NCBI GenBank assembly: GCA_025201705.1
Contig: MU617476.1
Location: 1-12,408, forward strand
Length of the DNA stretch: 12,408 nt
Direction: 5' to 3'
DNA from: Dissophora ornata
Lineage: Eukaryota > Mortierellomycota > Mortierellomycetes > Mortierellales > Mortierellaceae
Made by a program: the position numbers and the translations under genes. The notes below the pieces were generated by a model that saw only the letters and a list, made by a program, of their open reading frames with translations, was not told where the DNA came from and did no database searches. This document shows, piece after piece, positions 1-9,423 of this stretch. How positions within the stretch are numbered: position 1 is the stretch's first letter; every line of letters begins with the position of its first letter.

Positions 1-263
1 GGGCCGAGTTTCTTCTTGTCTTTGGTGTCGATGCTGTTGAGTAGAATGGGAAGTTCATCGTCGTCATCCTCGGGAATGGGGAGGGAGACGCGCCAAAGAG
101 TGAGCTTGTCGGCATCAACATCCTGAAAGTCGTTGGTCTTCTTGACCTTGATTGCGCCCTTAAGGTCATCAACGGTGTCTGTGAATGTAGCTTTCACAGA
201 GAATGCGTTGGACATAGCATCTCCATCAACGAGACAGAACAGGCTCAGGCCATTGTCGGTCAT
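1..263 (-). CDS. Crinkler (CRN) family protein, N-terminal part, runs off the left edge
   Basis: The minus strand reads without a stop from an ATG at 263 to the window edge (87 codons). The header has the fungal CRN signatures LFCLVDG (about residues 8-14), SNAFSVK, DTVDDLKGAIK and DKLTLWRVS, followed by an acidic loop and PILLNSI. This is the ubiquitin-like CRN header domain. CRN proteins, known from oomycetes, chytrids, Glomeromycotina and Mortierellomycotina, act as intracellular or host-nucleus effectors with variable C-terminal domains; here the C-terminal domain lies outside the window, so its activity cannot be told. An in-frame ATG five codons upstream (276-278) is an alternative start; I prefer 263 because the conserved header begins right after it, but both are possible. 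No lesion is visible, unlike the second CRN copy at 9988, whose homologous Trp codon is a stop. Family assignment is firm; expression status is unknown. Confidence 0.88.
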   Translation of the reverse strand, partial: MTDNGLSLFCLVDGDAMSNAFSVKATFTDTVDDLKGAIKVKKTNDFQDVDADKLTLWRVSLPIPEDDDDELPILLNSIDTKDKKKLG

Positions 264-475
264 GGTGTTGCGAAGCATGAAATGAAAAGAAAATGGAAGA
301 AAGAAGGTGGGGGATGTAAAGAAGGCGAAGGATGAAAGAAAAAGGAGGAAAGAAAACAAGGTGAGGGATGAAAAGAAGGCGTGGGAGTGGTGCAAAGGCG
401 ATGAAGGTGTGGGAATGGTGGATAAGGAAAAGCGTGAGAGCGGTGGCAAAGAAAAGCAAAGGCGATGAAAACAAT
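264..475 (-). promoter_or_regulatory. Pyrimidine-rich leader/promoter of the left CRN gene
   Basis: Read on the minus strand, this stretch before the CRN start is almost entirely C and T, with repeated CCTTC, TTTTC and CATCGCCTTTGC-like words and no clear TATA box. The second CRN (start 9988) also has a CT-rich stretch directly before its ATG, so this looks like a core promoter/5' leader. It lies between the divergently oriented CRN (minus) and the pseudogene starting near 527 (plus), so it may once have served both. Functional role is inferred from position and composition only. Confidence 0.45.
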
Positions 476-526
476 TGACAGACGACTTTATTCATTGGCA
501 CTTTCGCCCTGCGCCAACCTCGTTGA

Positions 527-1812
527 GTCCTTTGGCCTGAAGATGTGCATTGTGTAACACAGCTATCGTTTCTTGAAGGGACCAACATAATTAACTCAAG
601 AAAACCTGGCGCCGACTATTTTTTGAGTCTTTCAGATCCGGCGTTGCTCTCAGCCCAGGACTATGTTGTTTTTAGAAACTCCCAGGTTTCTGTTGCTGAC
701 CAGCCCACAGAAACTTGTAAAGAATGGAGAGAGTGGATGATGGCGTTCAAGAAGTGTGACTCTAGGTAATGGGTTAGTGTGACCAGCAAGGCCCCATTGC
801 GCCAAGCAGTGTGGGCTCCTCAAAGTAACTTTTTTGCAGCATCCTCACTCGAAAATAGATCTTTTTTGGACGAGCACTACACTTGATGACTTATTACTTG
901 CTGTACCTGTCCGTCTCTCCGTTAATAGACTCGGTCCCACCGTTGTCATTAGTCCCTCCACCACAGCAGCCTTCAAACTCTTTGTTATCGACCACCGATA
1001 CCTCCAGGTGGTCAAGAGGAGCTGCCAACCGGGATTGGACAGAGCTCCGCAAAAAGTTACATCTGACAATGCCTATATTATCTATCCTCTATGAAGATCA
1101 CGACAACAAACTGCCAGAGTCTCAACTGGAGCACTGGTATGCAACTGATCTGTGGGGGATACTGATCAAAATGCTTGTAGCTGGAGCTTGATTCTCGTGA
1201 AGTGTCCTCAATCGCATCCTCTCCACGACGAAACAGTGGCCGCGATCTCAAGACTCGACATGCATGTGGCCCAAAAATCGATGGCATCGTCAGATGTAAA
1301 AAATCCCAGCGCGAGGTCGACCCGATTAAGATAGGGAAGAAGAATGAAGAATCCACAGGAACTAAAATACTAAAAGACAGCAGAAAGATCTCCAAGGTGA
1401 TGAAGGACATGTTCGACCTCATTTGCAGTAAGTGCGAGAGGCCAAGCGAGATCAAGGGCAGGCTAAAGGTGCACGGGATTCTCATATCTGGTCTACGTGT
1501 GAATTTTCTATCTTTGAGGTATCTCGACGGCAGGTATTACCGCCTCACAAGAGAAAGGACCCTCTCTATCCGTACAACATGGATGAAAACAGTATACGCT
1601 CAATACTTGTTTTAGTCAACGAAATATTGCTCATCAAGGATTGCATGAAGTCAATGTCCAGGCTTGCGTACGATCAGATTTGCCCCGGCACTGAGGACCT
1701 TTTATTGGAATTGTCAAGGCCGGTTCGTCATGCTCCACTTCCTGTAGCCCCCGCCAGCACTTTCACCATGCGAAGGCCTTACCAAAGCGCCGCCGAAGAC
1801 ATCTCAACATGA
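527..1812 (+). pseudogene. Decayed two-exon gene of a repetitive nuclease-like (PD-(D/E)XK-like) fungal family
   Basis: Exon 1 (about 527-765) has no in-frame ATG; a GTAATG...TTTTTTGCAG intron (766-839, 74 nt) splices it in phase to exon 2 (840-1812). Exon 2 meets TAG at 856-858, then stays open through LPESQLEHWYATDLW (about 1114-1155). It shifts frame near 1178-1181 into SREVSSIASSPRRN, CGPKIDGIVR, IGKKNEESTGTKILKDSR and KVMKDMFDLI, then HGILISGLRV and LSLRYLDGRYY. One missing base at 1582 shifts it again into DENSIRSILVLVNEILLIKD, ending at TGA 1810-1812. The order (GE..S.AS..R.N, GxKxDG, E/K-x-G-K-K, KxMKDMxD, two strands, Trp-Asp) matches, from memory, large families in Mortierella and Rhizophagus genomes, some probably with a PD-(D/E)XK-type fold. 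Where I expect an acidic residue before GKK there is lysine (AAG). The pseudogene call is strong, the fold assignment moderate, the function unknown. Confidence 0.7.
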
Positions 1813-2464
1813 CCTATTATTATGGATATGGAATGGATAGGAGCTCGACTTTGAATATTTGGCAAGATCAAATATTTTAATATAGACATACTAGGCGATG
1901 GCAGCGGAACCCTTTGTCGAGTCATAGAGTCTTTTCTGCGATATTGCATATTGCTTTTGCTTAATCAAGGATTTATTTATAATATCGGGAGCATCAAATG
2001 TCAACCTCGTCAGATTCAACTTTTAATGTTCATATGTAACCATATCATGAATTATTCTAAAGAGTCGATCGACCTTGGAGGCTGTACATTCAATCATTGC
2101 GCTTTGGTGTGGAATAAATATGTAGGCGTTCGCCTCGCATAAACATTTTTTCTATCGTTTCATCCAACTGAACTGAAGATCTCAGTTGATATTCCTTTTC
2201 TCTTGACCATCCCGACGATTGATGACCAAGAGCCAGAAAATTGGGATAGTAACAGACCCCCCATAAAAAAAATACGAGAACAATTACAGAGGACCCAACT
2301 ACTTGAAGATGCGAAATAAAGAAGCGAGTACAATTTACGAGTCATAGCAAAGGTTTGGGTGTTGCTCTTCAATTGCAAGAGGTGCTCACACACGAGTGAT
2401 TAGAATATGGGCACTGGCCATTACCCCACAAATGAACGAAGAAAAATAAAATAGTGATTTGAAA
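1813..2464. other. Intergenic stretch, nothing supported
   Basis: AT-rich sequence with only short chance reading frames (for example 1951-2142 plus and 2160-2393 minus) that carry no recognisable motif, no consistent splice structure and no repeat. It separates the pseudogene from the possible orphan exon that ends at 2465. Confidence 0.5.
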
Positions 2465-2644
2465 CTAAACGCTGGGCTGCCGCGGCCAGGGATTCGTGTG
2501 GACCATTTCATCTTTTGCATTCTTAACTAAGTCGCGGACAAACTTGGGAGATAGGATCTTAGTCCGAGATCCAGGAGAGAGATCCGAAAGTCGACATGCA
2601 GACAAGTATGCGACGTTGTCGAAGGTCGGACTAAACTCTTGAGC
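2465..2644 (-). CDS. Possible orphan terminal exon, unrecognised protein
   Basis: A 59-codon open stretch on the minus strand ends with TAG at 2467-2465 and starts just after a TGA (2647-2645); there is no ATG at its 5' end. It looks protein-like rather than random: FDNVAYLSACRLSDLSPGSR is followed by a charged amphipathic segment, SPKFVRDLVKNAKDEM, and a Pro/Trp-containing tail, TNPWPRQPSV, typical of a real C-terminus. I could not find an upstream exon that joins in phase, though several GT/AG pairs lie between 2645 and 2840. It may be the last exon of a broken gene, a fragment left by rearrangement, or chance. I do not recognise the family. Confidence 0.3.
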   Translation of the reverse strand, partial: AQEFSPTFDNVAYLSACRLSDLSPGSRTKILSPKFVRDLVKNAKDEMVHTNPWPRQPSV

Positions 2645-4690
2645 TCAGCTTGTGCTTAGATGTAAATTTAATATGTAGTGCCTTCACTCGTACTGTTGTT
2701 CGATGAACCGCATGGACTCGTGATGGCTTGGACAGGCGGAGGCAGCGGAATTCAACTTCATTTGAAAGCGTCCAAATAATCCGGTCATTTGATCTGATGA
2801 AGTCTTTCCGTGTTTTGTATCGTTGCGACATATTTACTTGATTGATGATGACAGGCTAGCCGTCATAAATATTTCGCCTTGACGTCCAGAATACAACATG
2901 AGACTTTTTCTTCAGTGGTCTTATCGAAATGGAGATGTCAGCCCTTGATATACACTTCCAATCAATGGAGTCGCACGATGCATTAGTGTGAAAAAACTAT
3001 TCGCCGCGACACATTGCACCAGACCAGGCCAAGCCAAGGACACCCTTGACTAGAAACGAGTGTGAACTAGAGAATATTCAATACTGTGTCAATTGTGGAA
3101 CTTGTTTGTTGTTCTCCTGGACTAGTTTATGCTCCACACAACCGTACATGTCGCTATTGGTATACGAGCAGCACGTCTGTCGCCTTATTGAATATGACAC
3201 GTCGCAAAATCACCTCCCTCTCAACAACATATTCGACGTTTTTATCGTCCAGCCAGACTATTATTTCGTTCATCGCAAGCCCATTAAGAACTGAATGACG
3301 CTGACCAGTGCAAAGATGAGAGAGGCAACCGCCATACAAATATTTGCGGGTGACGTTGATGACTGGTATTTGAAGTCGCATACACAGCCCTTCAGCAAGT
3401 TGTCGCAGTCTTCGGAGACGTGCACTCGGTATCTCAGCATTAAAAAAAAAAAGTGCAGCACCAAACAATATTGTACTTATCAGCCTTGCAAATTTGGGTA
3501 CTTTAAGTCGTATCACCTTTTTCATCACACACCTGCTCACTTCTCCATCCTCCAAACAATTGCTGCCTTCCTCATTCATTCATCCATCCTCGCGCTCGCT
3601 CCATCAGCGGACACTCACTCATCTTCCCATTATCGCATACTCGAAATCCTTTGCTTGCGCTTACGCTCGAAAGGTAATTCTTTCCCTCCTTGCAGGTTTC
3701 ACTTTCATATCTCAATGCCGTCAGTTGATGTTTACACCAAAAGTGATCCTCACTTATCAGATCTGCACATCTGCCCAAAGTCATATTTCATTACGACATA
3801 AAATAATATGGGTCACCCTTGTCCAGTCTGCATCGTTGTTTCTCGCCGTCACTTGCGCTACCCATACCTCAGATGGCGAGAACACCGCAGGAAAGCAAAC
3901 TTGGGTCCCAAAGTGACCTCCACCGATTGTGGCGTCCGACCAGCACTTCTAGGGCAGCATGGAATGGACGCTGACAGGGGTCTGACTCCTGTCCGCTTCC
4001 AGAAGGCCGTCTGAAGGGTGTGCATGTCTGGTGTTGCATTCCTCCTGCAGCAGGAAGTTGGAAATGCCCAACAGATACGTATTCCTCCACCGCACACATC
4101 GGTCCTAATATCTCATGAGGCCCAAACCCTCAATGAGGCGCCCTCCGGTCGCATAGGATGTGCCATGCCTCGCTCTTTGTTTGTTCTCTCTCTTAACTTA
4201 ACTTGATCATTGGGATATGGCCATCTGGCCGTGCGCGACTTGGTTTGCTGACCACCAGGCAGGGGTACGGATAAAGTGGGACTCACGTTGTCTGCCCCGA
4301 ATGTCAAGTGACTCTTGTTCGAGGAAAAGTCAAGCGCCATTATGCGCACATTCATGCTAGATTGGCGGAGAAGGTTACAAGTCATGACGGTGGGGGGGTG
4401 AATATGCTCCAGGTGTAAGTGTTGTGGGCGATCAAGATGAGCAACGAAGACGCTGCGACCTTAGAATGTTCCAGACAAATTTTTTGAAGCAGCAATTACG
4501 TCAATGCAAGCCAACATTTATAAAACTTTAGGACACGGAATGATTCTGCCACCAGAACCCCTTGCTTTCCTTCAGGTCATTCTACAAGCCGAGCACACTA
4601 TTTCCATCCTAGGATATGAATCCTGCTGACACATGACAGCCTGACTCATCTACATCTTGCAGCAATTAAGCAGGGTGGGGAGGTTGGCTT
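2645..4690. other. Long stretch with no supported gene
   Basis: Several overlapping frames of 60-168 codons exist on both strands (for example 3154-3579 minus, with one hydrophobic segment, and 3295-3801 plus), but they overlap each other and show no family motif. The pyrimidine-rich block at about 3490-3710 resembles the leaders before the CRN genes and is followed by a short frame (3730-3916) containing a hydrophobic run, VTLVQSASLFLAVTCA, so a lost small secreted-protein gene is conceivable. Positions 4290-4385 on the minus strand contain ALDFSSNKSHLTFGADN followed by a perfect GTGAGT donor, but no partner exon was found. None of these is firm enough to call. Confidence 0.4.
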
Positions 4691-4724
4691 GGAGCGTGCC
4701 GTTGGATGGAGCGTGCCGTTGGAT
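4691..4724. repeat. Two-copy 17-bp perfect tandem repeat
   Basis: The unit GGAGCGTGCCGTTGGAT occurs twice head to tail with no mismatch (4691-4707 and 4708-4724). It lies in non-coding sequence, so it is most simply a recent small tandem duplication. Confidence 0.85.
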
Positions 4725-6990
4725 CTCCAAAAACAATTTAACATGGACGCCTTCAGATCGGTTCCGTCCACCACATGTTTCGACTCTGTCTTGAAATGTT
4801 GATGATATTAATACATGTTGCCTATTTCAACCATGCTGACATGGAATCCTGTCTTGGGTCTTTCCCTGGATGCTGGCAGTGTGTCCCAGATTTTTTTTTT
4901 TGGACGCTTTTTTTCTTCCTTTCCAGGGGAGAGGGGGGGATTCTGTCTGCGACCGTGCCAGTGAGAGCGGAGCGAAAGAGCGAAAGGAAGAGAGGGAAGG
5001 GCCAAGAATGACTGCTGGACCCCCCCCACGTTGGGATCACAAAATGGATGGCCGAGGCAAATGATCCATACAGACAGCATGAGTGGTGATGCATTAGTGT
5101 CATTGCGTTCATTCGGACGCCACATTCGTCATGGCATCAACATGCATGCATGCTTTCTTGGAGTTCCCGTCTGGAGACAGCCCAAGCCGAGGAGGCTCTT
5201 CTCCGCAAGTAGGTGTATTTGATCCAATTGGAAGAGGTCTATCACGCTGCAAGGAGCTAAGTTTGTTAAAGGTCCTGTTACATGGGTCCAGAATGGTGGA
5301 TGTTATGAGGGACTTTGTATGACGCACAATACGCACGGGCCAGTTGTCCTCGTACACGTTCCGCACTGACCATGTAACTTTAATCCAAAGCTGTGCGCAA
5401 GCGCACGAGACAAAAAAAAATTGTTCGAACCTCTTTTCCGACTTGTTATACTGATTCAATGAGATGTCCATCTTCATTCCCATTCAGAATGACATTTGTT
5501 TCTCGAAAAGACTTGACAATGGCCATGATGCCTCCTTGGAGTACAAAGAATGATCAGTGCGGAAGACTTTCGAAATGAATGAGATGACAACAGCAAAAAG
5601 GATGAGAATGTCAAAGATCAAGATTCTCAACAGTAATGTCAATTGCTGTCTCCGAAATGCATAAGATGTATCTGGTGGCGCAATTGCCTTGACATTCATG
5701 GGCCTTGTGCAGAAACTGATAAGCACTAACACACATTATCGATGTAGAAACCAAAATCATTGTGACAATATATTTTACAATGTTTTTCCATTAGTGTAAG
5801 AACTTCCAATCCTTGTGTCTTGGCAACTGCAAAGAAAAGAGCTACGGATCCTTACTTTTTGGTAGAAGAAACGCCAGAAGTCTGAAAATGGAGGTTTGTG
5901 CAAGGGTTCTTCGAGGACTCGTGTGAGCATTACTTCAAGTTTTGGTACAAACAGTTGGAAAATGCAATCCCATTATATATGAGAGTAGAACCCTCCTCTG
6001 CCTGGACCATCTGTTTGCACAAATTATCACGGATTAAGCATCTTGATAGCTCTAACACCGCCCAGCGTTAACGATATGCTCTAGAAAACGAGACCCTTCA
6101 CTTGAAGCATAGGGCAGCAAACAGGGCATCTTTCGTAGAAATGTGTTTAAGGGACTAGCAAAAACATTAGGGGCAGAGGAGACAGACCAAATGGAAAGGA
6201 AGTGAGGGGGAATTGAGTCAAGAACAAACGGCAAGGACAATGGCAAGATGACATTAAAGTGAATGTATTCAAGTTACTAGGTCAGGAACAAATAAAGTAA
6301 AGAGCAATGGATTACATGTACGATTTTTGGGAAGGCAGTGTCTGCACGTCAATTCAAGTCGACCCTTGGACCAGGACCATGTACGTGTTATCGTTTGTCT
6401 TTCATTAAAATAAAATGCGGAAATACAGAAAAGATATCCGTAATGAACGTGGGGAGAAATAAATTCTACTCGTGAGTCTTGTTTGCACCTCATCTTCTTG
6501 AAGTTGAGCCAGAAGGAGTGTGCAAAGAAGAACCTGGTCGTAATCAAAGAGTGGGACAGATATGGTCCTGGTCCTCGGATAACAGGCTTAAGTCTTCATG
6601 CTATTTGACTTGGCTAGCAAAAAACAAGGAACCCCAATTTTGAGAACCAGACATGACCAGACACGCTCAATTGACGAAAGAAAAGATGACTTGAGGAACG
6701 AGGAATGACCTGAGGAAGGAATGGGAGATATTTTTTTAGCCCCTTGTTGATGTATGTGAATAGCTTCCAGAATGTGTATATGTTATTGGTAGAGACAATG
6801 GACTAGGAAAAGGCTGGAAGGAGAACGAGTGGCGATTTGTTAAGCTAAATGTTGAGCATTTTATACAAATTGTTCAAACGGGTTCGGTGGAAGCTGATGG
6901 TGGCGTGGTGTAATTGCAATACAGATCTAATTATCTTTACTAAGGTAATATAGCTCTTGATTGAAAGGTCTCGAGGGATTGTGGGTCATT
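4725..6990. other. Long stretch with no supported gene
   Basis: Only scattered short frames are present. On the minus strand, 5930-5856 encodes MLTRVLEEPLHKPPFSDFW and ends at a GTAAGG donor. About 5484-5727 (minus) contains a strongly hydrophobic segment, LTLLLRILIFDILILFAVV, like one membrane helix. The two do not splice together in a frame I can defend, so a decayed membrane-protein gene is possible but unproven. Homopolymer runs (T10 near 4891-4900, C8 near 5021-5028) and a CATGCATGCATG palindrome (5142-5153) are present and have no obvious meaning. Confidence 0.4.
6686..6722. repeat. Imperfect 19-bp direct repeat, two copies
   Basis: ATGACTTGAGGAACGAGGA (6686-6704) is followed immediately by ATGACCTGAGGAAGGAAT (6705-6722), differing at a few positions. 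It lies downstream of the Kelch gene on its strand and has no evident coding role. Confidence 0.6.
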
Positions 6991-8251
6991 CTAGTCAAGA
7001 CTAAGGAGGTACAAGTCCGAAAGTCGCTCATTGCTACTGCTCAATCCTCCACTGACAAGCACTTTGTCATTCCAGGAGTGTGCTGGGAACCAACCGCGAG
7101 GACCAGGCACACTCTCACTGTTGCCCTGAGATCCCTCCAGTGCGATTTGCTCGTAGTTGACAAGCAAGCTGCTTCCAGGTGCACGGTTCAGAGTCTTAGG
7201 CAAAGTCACTGTCCAGATATCGCCCCAAAAGTTGCCTGCACCGTCATGACCCAAAGCACTAGGATCACCTTCACCAAACAAAATGAGAAGTCTGTCCGAC
7301 TCTGCATCCTTTGCCGCGAGAGGCACAATGGCATGAACACTGCGTGCTCCTGGGACAGGCGTATCGGGCTTGGGAAGAGCCTGGGTCCATTTGCAACTGG
7401 AAATGTCATAAACAACCAAATCTGATTGTTCATAGCCATTGAAGCCACCATGGACATAGACTTTGTTGTCATGGTAGGCCATGGCTGCACCACCACGAGG
7501 CGTCACTGGAGGAGTAGGAAGAATTGACCATGCGCCAGTTGAAATTGAGAATCGGAGCAAATCATTTAAGCGGCCCTAAATGTCGAAATATATTGTTAGA
7601 AAGGAACGACCTTCTCTCCCCTTCTTTTTTTTTTTTCTTTTTGTACCTGAGATGGGCAGCCTCCAAACACAAAAATGTCCGAGTTGCTCGCTGTCATGGC
7701 GTGAAAAGAACGCGGCTCTGGCAAGTCACCGTTCTTGACCTCGACAACTTCCCAATTCTGAGAGATTGTATCAAAAGCGTACAAGACCGACTCGAGAGGA
7801 GCCATGCCCTTCCCGCCACGACCACCAAAGAGATAGATCTTGCTACCAATGGCAGAAAGAGTGGCACCCACACGAGGTGAGGGTGTTGACTCGGAGGGCG
7901 AAATGACATTTATAGAATTGTCTTCAATGTGGGAAAGCATTAATAAATTGAGAAAACAAATGAAACCTGGATTCGGGCACCAGTGGATGAGTTTACCTTG
8001 GAGATCATACACATAGAGATTGGCATCAACTGGTGTGCGAGGCTGGAATTCGCCACCAAAAATGTATGCCTAAAAAAAAAAAAAAAGGGTGGCAATTAGT
8101 CAACGACGAAGACTGTGCAAGAGTAAAATAAGGTTTTTAAGAAATGTACCTTATTCCCAATGACAGCTAATCCATGTGATGAACGGGCTAGCGATCCCTG
8201 GAACTGTGAGGGCAATGGAAGTTTTTGCGAAATGATGCGTCGAAATGTCAT
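6991..8251 (-). CDS. Kelch-repeat protein, nitrile-specifier/epithiospecifier-like, four exons
   Basis: Exons on the minus strand: 8251-8150, 8069-7997, 7921-7647 and 7575-6991 (TAG at 6993-6991), 344 residues. All three introns are GT-AG (80, 75 and 71 nt) with phases 0, 1 and 0 and a pyrimidine tract or TTCTAAC/GACTAAT branch-like site. The chosen ATG is the first after an in-frame TGA. Six Kelch blades can be read, each with an R-x-x-H/G...GG pattern: ARSSHGLAVIGNKAYIFGGE (22-41), then GG pairs near 91, 145, 193, FGEGD (250-254), and VSGGL near the end. Length, blade spacing and the GEGDPSALGHDGAGNF loop match fungal and plant specifier-type Kelch proteins, which in plants use Fe(II) held by an ExxxDxxxH motif to steer glucosinolate breakdown. 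Here Glu252 and His260 keep their spacing, but the middle Asp is at 254 with Ser at 256. The substrate is unknown in fungi; a cytosolic location is likely (no signal peptide). Confidence 0.88.
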
Positions 8252-8470
8252 TTTTCTGCGAAAGTAGATTGCGCGATAAAGAAAAAGATTGAAATGTGTT
8301 CATTTCGTTGTTCCTACTTTTTTTTTTTTTTTTCAAGAATACCCGACAGGTGCGCATTTTGTTCGGCGGCTAAAATATATTTTTTTACAAGCCACTTTGC
8401 CTCGTTTCATCTCACACGAATTTAAATACCCGCCCGCAACCTGACTCACGCGACAAGTCATTCTACGGTT
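8252..8470. promoter_or_regulatory. Shared intergenic region between divergent Kelch gene and plus-strand frame
   Basis: This region separates the Kelch start (8251, minus) from the plus-strand frame that opens at 8374. It contains a long T run (about 8318-8333) and an AT-rich TAAAATATATTTTTTTA block (about 8371-8387) that could supply a TATA-like element on either strand. The bidirectional role is inferred from layout only. Confidence 0.4.
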
Positions 8471-9052
8471 TTGGCTCACAGGAGCTGGACTCGGACGACG
8501 GAAAAAAGAACGTTCCTCCTCAGTCACAACAGCACGACCGAATCTTGCCGCGGAGCCTCACTGATCCGGCAAGGATCTTTGGGTTGCCCACGCTGCAAGA
8601 GGCTGACGAGCGACGCTACCGCTCTCATCCCCCCGAGCCGGATCACAAGATGCCGCAAACCACCCGTAGAGATCGGCGTACACACTACTAGTGTCACTAT
8701 GATGACCTCCACCGGGAATTCGTAATTTTGTGGTCCCGCTTCACTGACTGCACTGACCCCGAGGTTCGCGGGCGACTACTATGGGACCTGGAGTTCCTGC
8801 GCCATGAAAAAATTCTCATCGAAGGCGAGATATGGTACTTCGCAGTGGAGGAACGCTCCCATTACGCGGAACAATTGTCGCACTTGAACGACTATAGAAC
8901 TCCTCGCGTTGATAGTACCAGTCAAGTCACATTTTTCCCATGTGGTTTTGTGATCCAATTTTTCTCTCAGAATGCTTGCATTCTTCCCACGGAGAGGGAG
9001 TCTGGCGCTATATTGGTGGCGCAAGGCACGACCCATAGGCTCAGTCGCATAT
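8374..9052 (+). pseudogene. Unrecognised long reading frame interrupted by one stop, possibly a broken gene
   Basis: One frame is open from 8374 to 9052 except for a single TAG at 8689-8691. There is no in-frame ATG before 8650 (MPQTTRRDRRTHY), so either a first exon is missing, translation starts at 8650, or the frame is a remnant. The sequence looks coding: GSQELDSDDGKK, RSLTDPARIFGLPTLQEADE, then after the stop CHYDDLHREFVILWSRF and a helical DPEVRGRLLWDLEFLRHEK segment, continuing into an acidic stretch. The last 40 or so codons (after about 8915) lose this character, so the true end may be earlier. ATG at 8650 followed by the stop 13 codons later cannot give a useful product, which favours a pseudogene, although an unseen intron ending at the ACTACTAG (8684-8691) is an alternative. 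I do not recognise the family. Confidence 0.4.
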
Positions 9053-9423
9053 AAATTAGCAGGTGTGTAATAAAGGAACCCCATCTTTTTGTCCTGTTTT
9101 CCACTTTCCAAGTCGTTTTATTCCAAGTGCCAGATCTGAGTTACCTACCTCATGGTCCTCACTACCAAGTCTATCTGGAGCGACCGAAACCTCTGTGTCC
9201 TAATTCAGTAGACACGGCCCCGTATAACCATAAAACCCCAATACCGATGGACTCCAAGGAATATGGCAAATGCATTACGCCTTTGTCCTTGACGACCGCG
9301 CCATTCCAATCGACAAAGTGTCCCAATCCATGCGGAGGATGGCTCTCCGTGCTAACACACTTCGAGCACGCGACTGAAAAAATAAAGAAAAAAATCGCTC
9401 CTCTTTATTGATGGGTTATGTGA
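9053..9423. other. Intergenic stretch with one unconvincing frame
   Basis: A 94-codon plus-strand frame (9127-9411) has no family motif, does not start with ATG and shows low-complexity Pro/Thr content. A TGTAATAAAGG (9065-9075) could be a polyadenylation signal for the frame upstream. Nothing else is supported. Confidence 0.4.

Noticed and set aside
226..588. 120-codon minus-strand frame overlapping the left CRN start
   Set aside because: It is a shifted reading of the CT-rich leader and of the first CRN codons; the low-complexity Phe/Leu/His/Pro content comes from the pyrimidine tract.
3154..3579. 141-codon minus-strand frame with one hydrophobic segment
   Set aside because: No recognised family, overlapped by equally long plus-strand frames, and crosses an A10 run; not enough to call a gene.
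3730..3916. Short frame with a signal-peptide-like hydrophobic run after a CT-rich block
   Set aside because: Hydrophobic run is about 37 residues from the Met rather than at the N-terminus, and no mature domain follows.
2977..5099. 13-bp word GATGCATTAGTGT occurring at about 2979 and 5089
   Set aside because: A repeat of this length is expected about once by chance in a window of this size, and the flanks do not match.
5109..5483. 124-codon minus-strand frame
   Set aside because: No motif, odd composition and no splice context; likely chance.
5851..5930. Possible exon MLTRVLEEPLHKPPFSDFW with GTAAGG donor
   Set aside because: No acceptor gives a convincing in-frame continuation; kept only as a remark in the intergenic entry.
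6961..7425. 154-codon plus-strand frame
   Set aside because: It is antisense to the last Kelch exon, which has clear blade motifs; no independent similarity.
7524..7880. 118-codon plus-strand frame
   Set aside because: Antisense to Kelch exon 3 and crossing its intron and T tract; a shadow.
8072..8086. Poly-A/T tracts (here and near 7627, 8318, 3441) as retroposon tails
   Set aside because: Two are the pyrimidine tract or interior of Kelch introns and the others have no target-site duplication or upstream retroposed gene.
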